Shown: positions 34,501 to 45,955, counted from the stretch's first letter. The stretch: 64,000 bases of DNA from Microbacterium sp. LCT-H2 (GCF_001866135.1 NZ_MODW01000001.1:372001-436000), one strand, 5' to 3'. The notes: generated from the sequence alone by a model not told the origin. Numbers and translations: made by a program.

Positions 34501-35078
34501 AGGCCGGTCCGGCGGGTCTCGGCGACCTGGATGAGCGTGTCGCGCAGCGCCTCGGCCGCCGCCTGGGTGAGGCCCGGGATCTGCACGCCGGTGGTCGCCG
34601 CCGCGGTGACCATCTTGAGCTGGGAGATGCCGAACGCCCGGTCGAGAGGCCCCTGGGTGATGTCGACGAGCTGCATGCGACCGTACGGAACCGCGATCAT
34701 GCGCTGCCAAAGGATGCCCTTGCGGAACACGATGTCGTCCGCCCGCAGCATGTAGCCGATCGCCCGCGCCTGACGGGGGAGGATGACCAGCGTCACGAGG
34801 GTGATGAGGATGATGACCCCCGCCGGGATCCACACCCAGTCCTGTTCGAGCACGATGTTCAGCACGACGGCCGCCGCCACGACGAGCGCCAGCACGATGA
34901 CGTTCTGCACGATCTGCGACACCACGTAGCGCGGCGAGATCTGGTGCCAGGTGCCGTCGAGCTCGAGGCGGGCCTCGTTGCGCGCCGTGCGCAGGCCCGT
35001 GTAGGTGCCCTGGTCGAGGGCGCCGAGGTCAGTGCCCTCCGCCGGGTTCAGGGGCGCGGTCTCTGGGTTCTGAGTCAT
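34497..35078 (-). CDS. Bacterial PH-domain (YdbS-like) membrane protein
   Basis: The product is 193 residues from the ATG at 35078. A soluble stretch to ~residue 50 is followed by two transmembrane helices (about 58-80 and 84-104) and one bPH2 domain, with GYMLRADDIVFRKGILWQRMIAVPYGRMQLVDITQGPLDRAFGI typical of it. The gene begins inside the DUF3180 frame and its stop overlaps the GTG of the larger PH protein. The pair is the standard YdbS-YdbT arrangement. Confidence 0.85.
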   Translation of the reverse strand: MTQNPETAPLNPAEGTDLGALDQGTYTGLRTARNEARLELDGTWHQISPRYVVSQIVQNVIVLALVVAAAVVLNIVLEQDWVWIPAGVIILITLVTLVILPRQARAIGYMLRADDIVFRKGILWQRMIAVPYGRMQLVDITQGPLDRAFGISQLKMVTAAATTGVQIPGLTQAAAEALRDTLIQVAETRRTGL

Positions 35079-35511
35079 CAGGATCCTTCGGCAGGGTGCA
35101 GAACTGTTCGGCGACGAGAGCGGCGATGGCGAGCACGACCGCACTCGCGATCAGCGCCACCATGGCCACAGTCGACCCTATCGGGGGATCGATGGGGCGC
35201 GTGAGGAGGAAGGCCAGCAGTCCGGCGCCGAAGCCCGCCAGGATCGCCCCCAGCAGACTGGACGCCCGCGCGAGGGTCGCGGCCCGGAGGGCACGGAACG
35301 GGTCGATGCGCACCCCGGAGCGGACGCTGCGCCGCACCGGCCAGGCCACCCCGAGCGACGCGCCGGCGATGAGGACGAGCAGCACCGGGAGGAAGAGGGA
35401 CGGCGTGAACGTGGCCCGCCCCGTCGCCGTGAGCATCTGGTCGAGGAGGAAGCCGGCTCCGGCGCCGACGAGCGCGAGGACGGCGAGAAGTCCGGCGGAG
35501 GTGCGCTTCAT
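35029..35511 (-). CDS. DUF3180 membrane protein
   Basis: The product is 160 residues with four predicted helices (about 5-25, 38-57, 80-104 and 116-137). The basic segment WPVRRSVRSGVRIDPFRALRAATLARASS between helices 2 and 3 is the conserved part of DUF3180. It overlaps folK by 4 bp upstream and the YdbS-like gene by 50 bp downstream. It is a habitual neighbour of folK in Actinobacteria. Function is unknown. Confidence 0.85.
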   Translation of the reverse strand: MKRTSAGLLAVLALVGAGAGFLLDQMLTATGRATFTPSLFLPVLLVLIAGASLGVAWPVRRSVRSGVRIDPFRALRAATLARASSLLGAILAGFGAGLLAFLLTRPIDPPIGSTVAMVALIASAVVLAIAALVAEQFCTLPKDPDDSEPRDRAPEPGGGH

Positions 35512-36047
35512 CCCTCGCCTCGCGCGCGAAGGTCCGCCGCCAGATCGGCGACCCGGCCGCGCCCCACGAGCTCGGCGTCGGAGTCGACGTCGAGCCACGG
35601 CTCCAGGACGAACAGCCGCTCCGCCGCCCGCGGATGGGGCAGCTGGATACGGGGGTCGTCCGAGACGACGTCGCCGTAGGCGATGAGGTCGAGGTCGAGG
35701 GTGCGATCGCCCCACCGCTCGCCGCGCACACGGCCGTTCTCGTCCTCGATGGCGTGCAGCATGCCGAGGAGGATCTCGGGAGCGAGCCGGGTGGTCACCA
35801 GCGCCACGGCGTTCACATACCCGGGGGCGTCCGGATCGGGGCCGTCCACGCGGAGCGCCACCGTCTCGAACAGGCGCGACAGGCGCACGTCCGAGACGAG
35901 CGGCAGCCGGCCGATGCGCGCGACCGCGGCGCGGATCGTCTCCTCGCGGTCTCCGAGATTGGCGCCGAGCGCGACGACCGCCACCGTCTCGGGGCGCGGA
36001 GCTCGGGGGCCCGGCACCTCCGGCGGGCGTGTGAGGTTGCGGCTCAT
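35508..36047 (-). CDS. folK: 6-Hydroxymethyl-7,8-dihydropterin pyrophosphokinase
   Basis: The product is 179 residues. The HPPK signature VVALGANLGDREETIRAAV is near residue 25, and GERWGDRTLDLDLIAYGD contains the paired Asp residues that bind Mg2+-ATP. It transfers pyrophosphate to 6-hydroxymethyl-dihydropterin in folate synthesis. A Pro/Arg-rich extension of ~20 residues precedes the domain. It overlaps folB by 4 bp. Confidence 0.93.
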   Translation of the reverse strand: MSRNLTRPPEVPGPRAPRPETVAVVALGANLGDREETIRAAVARIGRLPLVSDVRLSRLFETVALRVDGPDPDAPGYVNAVALVTTRLAPEILLGMLHAIEDENGRVRGERWGDRTLDLDLIAYGDVVSDDPRIQLPHPRAAERLFVLEPWLDVDSDAELVGRGRVADLAADLRARGEG

Positions 36048-36439
36048 GTGGTGATGTCCTCCAGCGACTCCGGAGCCCGCGTCCGATGCACCGTCACGGC
36101 CACGTCGTCGAACGTCAGGGCGATCGGCGCCTGCGGCTTGTGCACCGTGACGGTCACCTGCTGCACGCGGCGGTCGCCGAGGGCGACGTCCGCGATCCGC
36201 TCGGCCAGGGTCTCGATGAGGTTCACCGGCTCCCCCGCGACGACGGCGGCTACCCGCTCTGCGAGCTCGCCGTAGTGCACGGTGTCGGCCACGTCGTCGG
36301 ACGCGGCGGCCTGTTCGAGGGAGAGCCGCAACCGGAGGTCGACCGTGAACTCCTGTCCGTTCTCCCGCTCGTGCGGGTAGACGCCGTGGTGGCCGAACAC
36401 GGTCAGCCCTGTCAGCACGATCTCGTCGAGGAAGTCCAT
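36044..36439 (-). CDS. folB: Dihydroneopterin aldolase
   Basis: The product is 131 residues starting MDFLDEIVLTGLTVFGHHGVYPHERENGQ, where Gly-His-His-Gly-Val and Glu are typical of FolB. The C-terminal VTVHKPQAPI carries the catalytic Lys. It cleaves dihydroneopterin to 6-hydroxymethyl-dihydropterin and glycolaldehyde. It is the usual length and lies between folP and folK. Confidence 0.93.
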   Translation of the reverse strand: MDFLDEIVLTGLTVFGHHGVYPHERENGQEFTVDLRLRLSLEQAAASDDVADTVHYGELAERVAAVVAGEPVNLIETLAERIADVALGDRRVQQVTVTVHKPQAPIALTFDDVAVTVHRTRAPESLEDITT

Positions 36440-36473
36440 GCCTCTAGGGTACGGCGACGCTCCGACCTCGCAC

Positions 36474-37283
36474 TCAGCCTTCCCAGGCGCGGGTGATCGC
36501 GAGGGCGTCGCGGGTGGCCGCGACGTCGTGCACGCGCACCGCCCAGGCGCCGGCGCGCATCGCGAGCGCACTCGTCACCGCGGTGGCCAGATCCCGGCGC
36601 TCCTCGGAGACGCCGTCACCGCCCGGCGCCGCCTCCTGCAGCACGTCGGCGAGGAAGCGCTTGCGCGACGTCCCGACCAGCACGCGGAAGCCGAGACCCA
36701 CGATCTCGTCGAGGCCCCGCAGCACGTCCCAGTTCTGGGCACCGGCCTTGGCGAACCCGATACCGGGGTCGACGATCAGGCGGGAGGGTGCGATCCCGGC
36801 GGCCGCCGCCTCGCCGATGCGCTCGCGCAGTTCGCCGGCCACCTCTCGGGCGACGCGGCGGTAATCGGCGTTCGCGTACATGTCGGCGGAGAAGCCCCGC
36901 CAGTGCCCGATCGCGAAATCGGCGCCCGACTCCGCCACGGCGGCGCGCATGTCGGGGTCGGCCAGTCCGCCGGAGACGTCGTTGACGATGCGCGCTCCCG
37001 CGCGCACGGCTGCTGCGGCGGTCGACGCGTTGAGCGTGTCGATGCTGACGACGGCGCCGGCCGCCGCGAGCTGTTCGACGACCGGGAGAACGCGGCGCTG
37101 TTCCTCGTCCGCCCCGACGCGTTCTGCGCCCGGCCGGGTCGACTCGCCCCCGACGTCGAGGACGGACGCCCCTTCCGCGCGCAGGCGAAGGCCGTGGGCG
37201 ACCGCGCGGTCCGCGTCGAGATACCGCCCGCCGTCGCTGAACGAGTCGGGGGTGACGTTGACGATGCCCCAGATACCGGTCAT
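36474..37283 (-). CDS. folP: Dihydropteroate synthase
   Basis: The product is 269 residues from the ATG at 37283, which overlaps the folE stop. The pterin-binding signature GIVNVTPDSFSDGG opens the protein, and LDVGGESTRPGAE follows. The pABA/pterin loop features IVNDVSGG and IVDPGIGFAKAGAQNWDVL are intact. It condenses hydroxymethyl-dihydropterin pyrophosphate with p-aminobenzoate and is the sulfonamide target. Confidence 0.94.
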   Translation of the reverse strand: MTGIWGIVNVTPDSFSDGGRYLDADRAVAHGLRLRAEGASVLDVGGESTRPGAERVGADEEQRRVLPVVEQLAAAGAVVSIDTLNASTAAAAVRAGARIVNDVSGGLADPDMRAAVAESGADFAIGHWRGFSADMYANADYRRVAREVAGELRERIGEAAAAGIAPSRLIVDPGIGFAKAGAQNWDVLRGLDEIVGLGFRVLVGTSRKRFLADVLQEAAPGGDGVSEERRDLATAVTSALAMRAGAWAVRVHDVAATRDALAITRAWEG

Positions 37284-37891
37284 GCGCGCGACGTCCCGAC
37301 CCCCGGCACGGTCATGCCGATCAGGGTCACCAGCTCCGCGCGTGCCACGGGATCCGTGTAGACCCCGCGCGCCGCGATGGTCAGCGTCGACGCCTCGGTC
37401 TGCCGTCCGCCCCGCATCGTCACGCAGCCGTGGCTGGCATCGAGCACGACGAGCACGCCGCGCGCGTCGAGGTTCTCGGCGATCGTGTCGGCGATCTGCT
37501 CCCCCAGCCGCTCCTGCACCTGCGGCCGCGCGGCGAGGATCTCCACGACGCGCACGAGCGCACCGAGACCGACGACCTGCTCGCCCGGAAGGTAGGCGAT
37601 GTGCGCGTGCCCTGCGAAGGGCAGGAGGTGGTGCTCGCACACCGAGCGGAAGCGGATGTCGCGCAGCAGCACCGCGCCGGACGGCAGGGTGTCCGGCGCC
37701 GGCCCGCGGGTCACGCTGATGGTGTGGGCGAGCGGCTCGGCGGGATCCTCGCCCACCCCGGCGAAGAACTCCGCGTAGAGCTCGGCCATCCGGGAGGGCG
37801 TCTGCTTGATCCCCGGACGATCGGGGTCCTCGCCGATCGCCTCCAGGAGTTCCCTGGTGAGCCGCTCGACGCGTCCCTTGTCGACGGTCAC
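37280..37891 (-). CDS. folE: GTP cyclohydrolase I
   Basis: The product is 203 residues from a GTG 1 bp beyond the ftsH stop. Zinc and substrate residues are present in RSVCEHHLLPFAGHAHIAYLP and in VLDASHGCVTMRGGRQ, where Cys and His complete the zinc site. It makes dihydroneopterin triphosphate from GTP, the first step of folate synthesis, and starts the folE-folP-folB-folK run behind ftsH. Confidence 0.94.
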   Translation of the reverse strand: MTVDKGRVERLTRELLEAIGEDPDRPGIKQTPSRMAELYAEFFAGVGEDPAEPLAHTISVTRGPAPDTLPSGAVLLRDIRFRSVCEHHLLPFAGHAHIAYLPGEQVVGLGALVRVVEILAARPQVQERLGEQIADTIAENLDARGVLVVLDASHGCVTMRGGRQTEASTLTIAARGVYTDPVARAELVTLIGMTVPGVGTSRA

Positions 37892-37892
37892 G

Positions 37893-39893
<2,001 letters not shown>

Positions 39894-39988
39894 GGTCGGA
39901 TCAGCGTATCGCCTCCGTGCTAGGGGGCCGCTGTGCGTTCACCCACGGCGCAACGCCCCGACGTTGGGTCGCTGGACCTGTCGAAGCG

Positions 39989-40540
<552 letters not shown>

Positions 40541-40659
40541 GGATCGATTTTAGGCGATGCGGCCGTGTGCTCCGTTCGCGCGCGTGCCTCCCCTGCGCGG
40601 GCGGCACCGCACTACTCTGACGGTGACGCGGGCGGACGCCCCGACGGAAGGAGATCCCC

Positions 40660-41250
40660 ATGGCGACTCACGACATCCTCAGCCAGGTCCCCCTCGACGA
40701 CATCGCGCAGAAGCTCGGAGTGTCGCGCGACGAGGCCAAGGTCGCGGTCGAGCAGGGCGGCGCCGTGCTGCTCGGCGGGCTGGCCAGGAACGCGGAGAGC
40801 TCCGAGGGGTCGGCGGCCATCGAGAAGGCTCTCGGCAAGCACCGCGGTGCGTCGAGCCCGGCGACGGTCGACGACATCGATCAGGAGGACGGCGAGAAGA
40901 TCGTCTCCCACATCCTCGGAGGGAAGGAGAAGGAGGTCACGAAGGAGCTGACGGAGTCGAAGGCGACCCCGGGCATCGACTTCGGAAAGCTCCTCCCCAT
41001 CCTCGCGCCGATCGTGATGGGCCTCATCGCCAACGCGACGAAGGACAAGACGGCGAAGGCGGACGCGGGCACGGAGGGCTCCGGCGGGATCGGCGACGTC
41101 ATCGGCGGCATCCTCGGCGGCGGCGACTCCGGCTCCGGCGGCGGGCTGAGTGATGTGCTGGGTGGCCTCCTCGGCGGCGGCAAGAGCGGCTCCGGCGGCG
41201 GCATCGACCTCGGCGGAATCCTCGGCGGCCTCTTCGGCGGCAAGAAGTAG
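40660..41250 (+). CDS. DUF937 domain-containing protein
   Basis: The product is 196 residues. Residues 1-~125 form the helical DUF937 domain, with ILSQVPLDDIAQKLGVSRDEAKVAVEQ and LGKHRGASSPATVDDIDQEDGEKIVSHILGGKE. After ~130 the chain is made of Gly/Ser repeats of the type IGGILGGGDSGSGGG, ending LGGLFGGKK. It interrupts the tilS-hpt order on the opposite strand. Function is unknown. Confidence 0.85.
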   Translation: MATHDILSQVPLDDIAQKLGVSRDEAKVAVEQGGAVLLGGLARNAESSEGSAAIEKALGKHRGASSPATVDDIDQEDGEKIVSHILGGKEKEVTKELTESKATPGIDFGKLLPILAPIVMGLIANATKDKTAKADAGTEGSGGIGDVIGGILGGGDSGSGGGLSDVLGGLLGGGKSGSGGGIDLGGILGGLFGGKK

Positions 41251-41276
41251 GACGTGACGCCGCCGCGGTCCGCGAT

Positions 41277-42269
41277 TCAGCGGGTCGCGGCGGTGAACAC
41301 GATCCGGCCGCCCTGGCGCACGGCGGCGCACCCCGGCAGGTCGATCGGCCCTTGACCCGACCAGTCGGTCACGAGGCGGGCGACCTCGATCGTCTGCGTG
41401 CGGCTCAGGCTCGCCCCGAACTCGCTGTCGACCACGAGCCGGATGATGCGGTTGCGCAGCGCCGCGGGGTTGGCGGCGAGCGCGGCGACGCTCACCGAGA
41501 TGCCGGCCTCGGCGTGCTCGACGATGTCCTCGATCGTCTCGTGGATCATCTCGTCGAACGCCTCCGCATCCTCCCGGAGCTGCTCGGCGGTGCGGGCCAG
41601 TGCCTCGGCGATGCCTGGGCCGAGCTGCGCCTCCAGCACCGGGAGCACGTGGCGACGCACCCGCACCCGCGTGTAGCGGTCGTCGGTGTTGTGCGGGTCG
41701 TCCCAGGGCTGCAGCTCCGCCGCGGCGCAGAACGCACGGGTGACTTCGCGGCGCACGCCGAGCAGCGGGCGCAGCCACCGGAGGCCGTCCTCGTCCTCCC
41801 GCTCCGGCGCCATGCCCTGCAGGCTCGTCGCCCCGGAGCCGCGCGCGAGCCCGAGCAGGACGGTCTCCGCCTGGTCGTCGAGGGTGTGTCCGAGCAGGAC
41901 TGCCCGCGCGCCGATGTCGCCCGCCGCGTCCTGGAGCGCGCGGTACCGCGCATCCCGCGCGGCCGCCTCCGGCCCGCCGTCGCCGTCGACCTCGACGCGG
42001 ACGACGAGCGCCTCGAGCCCGAGCCGTCCGGCGACGCGAGCCGTCTCGGCGGCGACCTCGGCCGACCCGTCCTGCAGGCCGTGATCGACCGTCACCGCGG
42101 TCGCACGCACCCCGCGTTTCGCGGCCTCGAACGCGGTGGCCGCCGCCAGTGCGAGCGAGTCGGCACCGCCGGACACCGCGACGACGACGGTCGAGCCCTC
42201 CGGCAGATCGGCGAGCGCGGTGCGCACGGCGAGGCGGATCTCGGCGACGGCGGGGTCGAGGGAAGGCAT
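41277..42269 (-). CDS. tilS: tRNA(Ile)-lysidine synthetase
   Basis: The product is 330 residues. The N-type ATP pyrophosphatase loop is VVVAVSGGADSLALAAA at ~24-40, and LLGHTLDDQAETVLLGLARGSG and RVRRHVLPVLEAQLGPG follow. It modifies cytidine 34 of tRNA-Ile2 to lysidine, which changes codon specificity from AUG to AUA. The C-terminal domain is shorter than in E. coli, as is usual in Actinobacteria. Confidence 0.92.
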   Translation of the reverse strand: MPSLDPAVAEIRLAVRTALADLPEGSTVVVAVSGGADSLALAAATAFEAAKRGVRATAVTVDHGLQDGSAEVAAETARVAGRLGLEALVVRVEVDGDGGPEAAARDARYRALQDAAGDIGARAVLLGHTLDDQAETVLLGLARGSGATSLQGMAPEREDEDGLRWLRPLLGVRREVTRAFCAAAELQPWDDPHNTDDRYTRVRVRRHVLPVLEAQLGPGIAEALARTAEQLREDAEAFDEMIHETIEDIVEHAEAGISVSVAALAANPAALRNRIIRLVVDSEFGASLSRTQTIEVARLVTDWSGQGPIDLPGCAAVRQGGRIVFTAATR

Positions 42270-42370
42270 CCCTCCACGCTAGGGCACCGTCTCGTCCGTC
42301 ACGGTCGGATCCGCGACCCCCGAGTAGGCTGGTCGGCGGCATCCAACCGATCTTCCTGAGGAGCACACGC

Positions 42371-42862
42371 ATGGGCGCACACGACGCCGTCATCGAGATC
42401 CCGCGCGGCAGCCGCGTGAAGTACGAGGTCGACCACGAGACCGGGCGAGTGCACCTCGACCGCGTGCTCTACACGACCTTCGGCTACCCGGCCGACTACG
42501 GCTACTTCGACAACACGCTCGGCGAGGATGGCGACCCGCTCGACGTGCTGGTGCTCCTCGACCACCAGATCTACCCCGGCGTCGTCGTCGAGGTCCGCCC
42601 GGTCGCCGTGCTGAAGATGAGCGACGAGGCCGGTGGGGACGACAAGCTCGTCGCCGTGCTCTCCAAGGACCCGCGCTGGGCCCACATCCAGGACATCGAC
42701 GACATCGCCGAGTACACGAAGAAGGAGATCGCGCACTTCTTCGAGCACTACAAGGACCTCGAGCCCAACAAGTGGGTCAAGGTCGACGAGTGGGGCAACG
42801 CCGCCGAGGCGCAGCGTATCCTCGACGAGGCCATCGTCCGCTTCGGCGAGCAGGGCCACTGA
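42371..42862 (+). CDS. ppa: Inorganic diphosphatase
   Basis: The product is 163 residues. The start is the ATG at 42371, eight bases after a GAGGAG. Family I signature residues are in EIPRGSRVKYEVDHETG, YGYFDNTLGEDGDPLDVLVLL (the DxDPxD metal site) and SKDPRWAHIQDIDDI. It hydrolyses pyrophosphate and pulls biosynthetic reactions forward. A strong terminator follows at 42908. Confidence 0.95.
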   Translation: MGAHDAVIEIPRGSRVKYEVDHETGRVHLDRVLYTTFGYPADYGYFDNTLGEDGDPLDVLVLLDHQIYPGVVVEVRPVAVLKMSDEAGGDDKLVAVLSKDPRWAHIQDIDDIAEYTKKEIAHFFEHYKDLEPNKWVKVDEWGNAAEAQRILDEAIVRFGEQGH

Positions 42863-42907
42863 CCCCACCGGAGTCGCTGACCTCTGGGGCGCTGAGCCTT
42901 TCGAAGC

Positions 42908-42942
42908 GAAGACCCCCGGACGCCAGGCGTCCGGGGGTCTTC
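42908..42942. terminator. Strong bidirectional terminator
   Basis: A perfect 17-bp stem, GAAGACCCCCGGACGCC against its complement, closes on a 1-nt loop. It lies between the convergent ppa and M23 peptidase genes and can serve both. Confidence 0.8.
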
Positions 42943-42959
42943 TGCTGTCCAGCCGTCCG

Positions 42960-44309
42960 TCAGACGGAGATGCCCTTGCTCGCCATGAAGTCGATGGGGT
43001 TCGTGTACCGGCCGTTGATGTAGACCTCGAAGTGCAGGTGGCAGCCGAAGGAGCCGCCGGTGTTGCCCGCATACGCGATGACCTGGCCGGCGCGCACCCA
43101 CTGGCCGTTCCGGACCGCGAAGCCGCCGGGCTTGATGTGCGCGTAGCCGGTGGCGATACCGCCGCCGTGCTGGATCCGGACGTAGTTGCCGTACCCGCCG
43201 TTGTAGAACGCGGCGTCGACAGTGCCCGAGTGGGCGGCGTAGATCGCCGCGCCGCAGCCGTTCGCGAGGTCGACGCCGTAGTGCCAGCTCGACGAGCAGC
43301 CGTTGGCGTTGCACTGCTGCGAGCGGGGGCCGTAACCGGAGCTGCGGTAGCCGCCGTGCGGACGCACCCAGCCGCCGCTTCCCGGGGTCCCGCCGCCGCC
43401 GCTGTTCCCCCCGGCGTTCGCGGCGGCCTCGGCGGCTTCGCGGCGCTTACGCTCCTTTTCGCGCTCCTCGACGCCCTTCTGGTAGCCGGCGACGGTGGTC
43501 GCGGTGGTGTCCTTCAGCGCGGCGAGCTGCGCCTGCATCGTGGCGAGGTTGGAGGACTGCTCGTCGAGCGCGGCCTGCGCGGCGTCTGCGGCCTGCTGCG
43601 CCGCGACCATCTTCTCCTCGGCGATCTTCTGGAGCCGGTCGCGCTCGTCCCGGGCGACGACCGCCTGGTCGCTGAGCGACTGGGCGGAGTTCCGCGCGGC
43701 GACCGCGTCGTTGTAGACGGTCTGGTTGTACTCGAGGAGCTTGTCCATCGACCCGAGGCGGGCGAGGAGCTCGTCGGCGTTGGCTGCGGAGCCCGCGAAG
43801 AACAGCTCCAGCGAGGTGTCGTCGCCGCCGTTGCGGTAGAGCTGCGCGGCGACCTGACCGGCCTTGCGGGCGGATTCGTCGGCGACGGCGGCTTGCGCGT
43901 CCGCCTTCTCCTGCAGCGAATCGGCCTCGGCGATCGCGGCGAAGTAGGCCTGCTGCGCGTTGTAGAACTCGGTCGAGGCGACCTCGGCGGCGGCCTGCGT
44001 CTCGGAGACCTTCTGCGTGAGGGACTGGATCAGTCCCTCGATGCGCTTCACCTCTGCGGCCTTGGAGGCCTCGTTCTGCTTGGCCTTCTGCACGTCGTCC
44101 CAGCTCGGGTACGACGCGGCGTGGGCGGCCGTGACTCCGGACGAGATGCCGAACGCGCTGAGGGCGACGACGCTGAGCGCGCCGAGTCCGAGAGCGCCGC
44201 GGCGGCTGATGCCGTCGCCGAAGAGGGTGCGTCGCTCCGTCGGGGTGGGCGCACACCCGCAGTCCGCGGATGCCGCGAGTGCCGCATCCTGCGTGGTCTT
44301 GTCGTTCAC
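42960..44309 (-). CDS. Secreted M23 (LytM) peptidoglycan endopeptidase with Tat-like signal
   Basis: The product is 449 residues from the GTG at 44309 after AAGGGG. A twin-arginine motif SRRGALGLGALSVVAL at ~42-57 ends in AHA, so export by Tat is likely. Residues ~75-290 form a long coiled coil, as in NlpC- or EnvC-like hydrolases. The C-terminal LytM domain has HYGVD (zinc ligands His and Asp), GYAHI and the HxH ligand GCHLHFEVYING. It should cleave peptidoglycan cross-bridges outside the cell. Confidence 0.88.
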   Translation of the reverse strand: MNDKTTQDAALAASADCGCAPTPTERRTLFGDGISRRGALGLGALSVVALSAFGISSGVTAAHAASYPSWDDVQKAKQNEASKAAEVKRIEGLIQSLTQKVSETQAAAEVASTEFYNAQQAYFAAIAEADSLQEKADAQAAVADESARKAGQVAAQLYRNGGDDTSLELFFAGSAANADELLARLGSMDKLLEYNQTVYNDAVAARNSAQSLSDQAVVARDERDRLQKIAEEKMVAAQQAADAAQAALDEQSSNLATMQAQLAALKDTTATTVAGYQKGVEEREKERKRREAAEAAANAGGNSGGGGTPGSGGWVRPHGGYRSSGYGPRSQQCNANGCSSSWHYGVDLANGCGAAIYAAHSGTVDAAFYNGGYGNYVRIQHGGGIATGYAHIKPGGFAVRNGQWVRAGQVIAYAGNTGGSFGCHLHFEVYINGRYTNPIDFMASKGISV

Positions 44310-44520
44310 ACGGCCCCTTCCGCCGGTTTCACAGATGCCACAGTAACAACAACCTTCACACCAGCACCAGACTCCCGGAGCGCCGGAAACGGCGCCTCCG
44401 CACCCTCCATGGTCTCGCTCGAACACGCCCGGGGGAAGCGCGTTCCGGGCTCGATTCGCGATTTGCCCGGATGATCCTTTATGCTTGAGCGTCGGCAAGG
44501 AAGTCCCCCGGGACTGACTC

Positions 44521-44593
44521 GGCCCCATCGTTTAGCGGCCTAGGACGCCGCCCTTTCACGGCGGTAGCACGGGTTCGAATCCCGTTGGGGTCA
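44521..44593 (+). tRNA. tRNA-Glu (anticodon TTC)
   Basis: A 73-nt tRNA has the acceptor GGCCCCA/TGGGGTC with discriminator A, the anticodon arm GCCGCCCTTTCACGGCGGT (anticodon TTC) and a T-arm with GGGTTCGAATCCC. It is first of a Glu-Asp-Phe cluster. Confidence 0.95.
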
Positions 44594-44624
44594 CTCCATC
44601 CGATACAATTGAAAACACCAGTAT

Positions 44625-44698
44625 GGCCCTGTAGCGCAGTTGGTTAGCGTGCCGCCCTGTCACGGCGGAGGTCGCGGGTTCAAGTCCCGTCAGGGTCG
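44625..44698 (+). tRNA. tRNA-Asp (anticodon GTC)
   Basis: A 74-nt tRNA has the acceptor GGCCCTG/CAGGGTC with discriminator G, the anticodon arm CCGCCCTGTCACGGCGG (anticodon GTC) and the T-arm GCGGGTTCAAGTCCCGT. Confidence 0.95.
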
Positions 44699-44766
44699 CT
44701 CCGTGCGACGAGCTCTTTCTTCGGAGAGGGCTCTTCGTCTAGGACGCGGCAGCATGATCGCCGCGC

Positions 44767-44839
44767 GGCTCTGTAGCTCAGTTGGTAGAGCGTTCGACTG
44801 AAAATCGAAAGGTCACCGGATCGATGCCGGTCGGAGCCA
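44767..44839 (+). tRNA. tRNA-Phe (anticodon GAA)
   Basis: A 73-nt tRNA has the acceptor GGCTCTG/CGGAGCC with discriminator A and the anticodon arm TCGACTGAAAATCGA (anticodon GAA). The T-loop reads ATCGATG rather than the usual TTCGAAT/C, so position 54 is A. The integrase-bearing element starts just downstream, which makes this tRNA the likely attachment target. Confidence 0.93.
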
Positions 44840-44843
44840 CTGG

Positions 44844-44880
44844 AACCCTCGCGTAGCTTCTACATCGCGGGGGTTCTTTT
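44844..44880 (+). terminator. Terminator after the tRNA cluster
   Basis: The arms AACCCTCGCG and CGCGGGGGTT (one G-T pair) enclose a 12-nt loop and are followed by CTTTT. Confidence 0.7.
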
Positions 44881-45007
44881 ATGCGCTTATCAGGGTTTTT
44901 CCGCGTCAGCGACTGCCTCCCTCCGGGCAGGCTCTGGGGTTTTCAGTCGTGGACTCCGCACAAACTCCGCACTATCAGGCTCAGGCAGCAGCGTCGCCCG
45001 AACGCAA

Positions 45008-45955
45008 CTAGCGCCCAATCCTGACCCCAAAGTCTCGATGCATCCCCAGAGATAGAAGCCCCGTGTAGTTGCTAGCGAAGGGCACGGCACGAAGGTGGTC
45101 AATCAACGCTCGCTGACGAATCGTCACTGAGCCCTGTTCACCAGTCAAGCGCGCCTTCGCCACCGCGTGGATCGCGTCGATCTCGTCGGCGAAAGCGGAT
45201 GCAACTGCGAGGTTGATGGAAGGGAACGCGAACTGGATCGTCTCTCGCCACTGTTGCACCCCCTCTTCGGCGCTAGGACCCTTGCTGAGGAACCGGATGG
45301 ACGGTCCGTGGTGGTCGATGATCACGCCATTCGGGTCCTCCTCGCTACCGAGGCGCAGCCCGGATTTCCGAGGTTGCACTGCAAGCCCGTGCTTCGTCGA
45401 GTTGTACACGTTAGCCTCGCGGGCGAGCAGCGCGGCTGCCCGAGTCAAGAGAAATCGAAGGACGTCAGCGTCCTCTGTCCATGCCTCCGCGGATACCTCA
45501 GCAGGCGCATCGAGCCTGCCGCGGAATACCTCGCGCAATAGCTCATTGCGCGGAGGGCTGGTCAACAAGTCGCCCGCCATCTGCTTGAACTTCGCGAAGC
45601 TCGTCAACGACGAGAGCTTCAGCGGCGGACAAGGCTCCGGTTCCACGTGCGCGAAGTACAACCGCAGGAGTGCCTCCGCCGCGAGGTACATGATCGAGAT
45701 CGACTCGACCACAGCGAATCCGTCGATCTCTTCGTCGTCTAGTGGCACCTCTAGCTCGACGCCCATACCCCACGCACGGACACCTCCAACGAGCGCGGGA
45801 TGCAAGGCGGCATCGGCGTCGCCGAGGGCGACGAGCAACGCGATTCGAGTTCGCAGGTACTGCGATGGTGAATGCGAATAGAAGTCACGGTTCAGCTCGT
45901 CCGCAAGATTCAGCCCGCTCGCAGGATCAGGCGCCGGCGGCTGCTCATCAGTCAT
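45008..45955 (-). CDS. Hypothetical protein next to integrase
   Basis: The product is 315 residues and I do not recognise the family. There is no signal peptide, membrane helix or enzyme motif. The sequence is mainly helical. A central segment, LAREANVYNSTKHGLAVQPRKSG, contains Asn-x-x-Lys-His, a pattern seen in some HEPN-like helical proteins, but this is too weak to assign a function. It is the first gene inside the element after tRNA-Phe, in the position often used by cargo between an attachment site and an integrase gene. Confidence 0.6.
   Translation of the reverse strand: MTDEQPPAPDPASGLNLADELNRDFYSHSPSQYLRTRIALLVALGDADAALHPALVGGVRAWGMGVELEVPLDDEEIDGFAVVESISIMYLAAEALLRLYFAHVEPEPCPPLKLSSLTSFAKFKQMAGDLLTSPPRNELLREVFRGRLDAPAEVSAEAWTEDADVLRFLLTRAAALLAREANVYNSTKHGLAVQPRKSGLRLGSEEDPNGVIIDHHGPSIRFLSKGPSAEEGVQQWRETIQFAFPSINLAVASAFADEIDAIHAVAKARLTGEQGSVTIRQRALIDHLRAVPFASNYTGLLSLGMHRDFGVRIGR

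Noticed and set aside
40660..41250. Gly/Ser repeats considered as a DNA repeat array or CRISPR-like element
   Set aside because: They are coding repeats of irregular length inside a DUF937 gene with no spacer structure.
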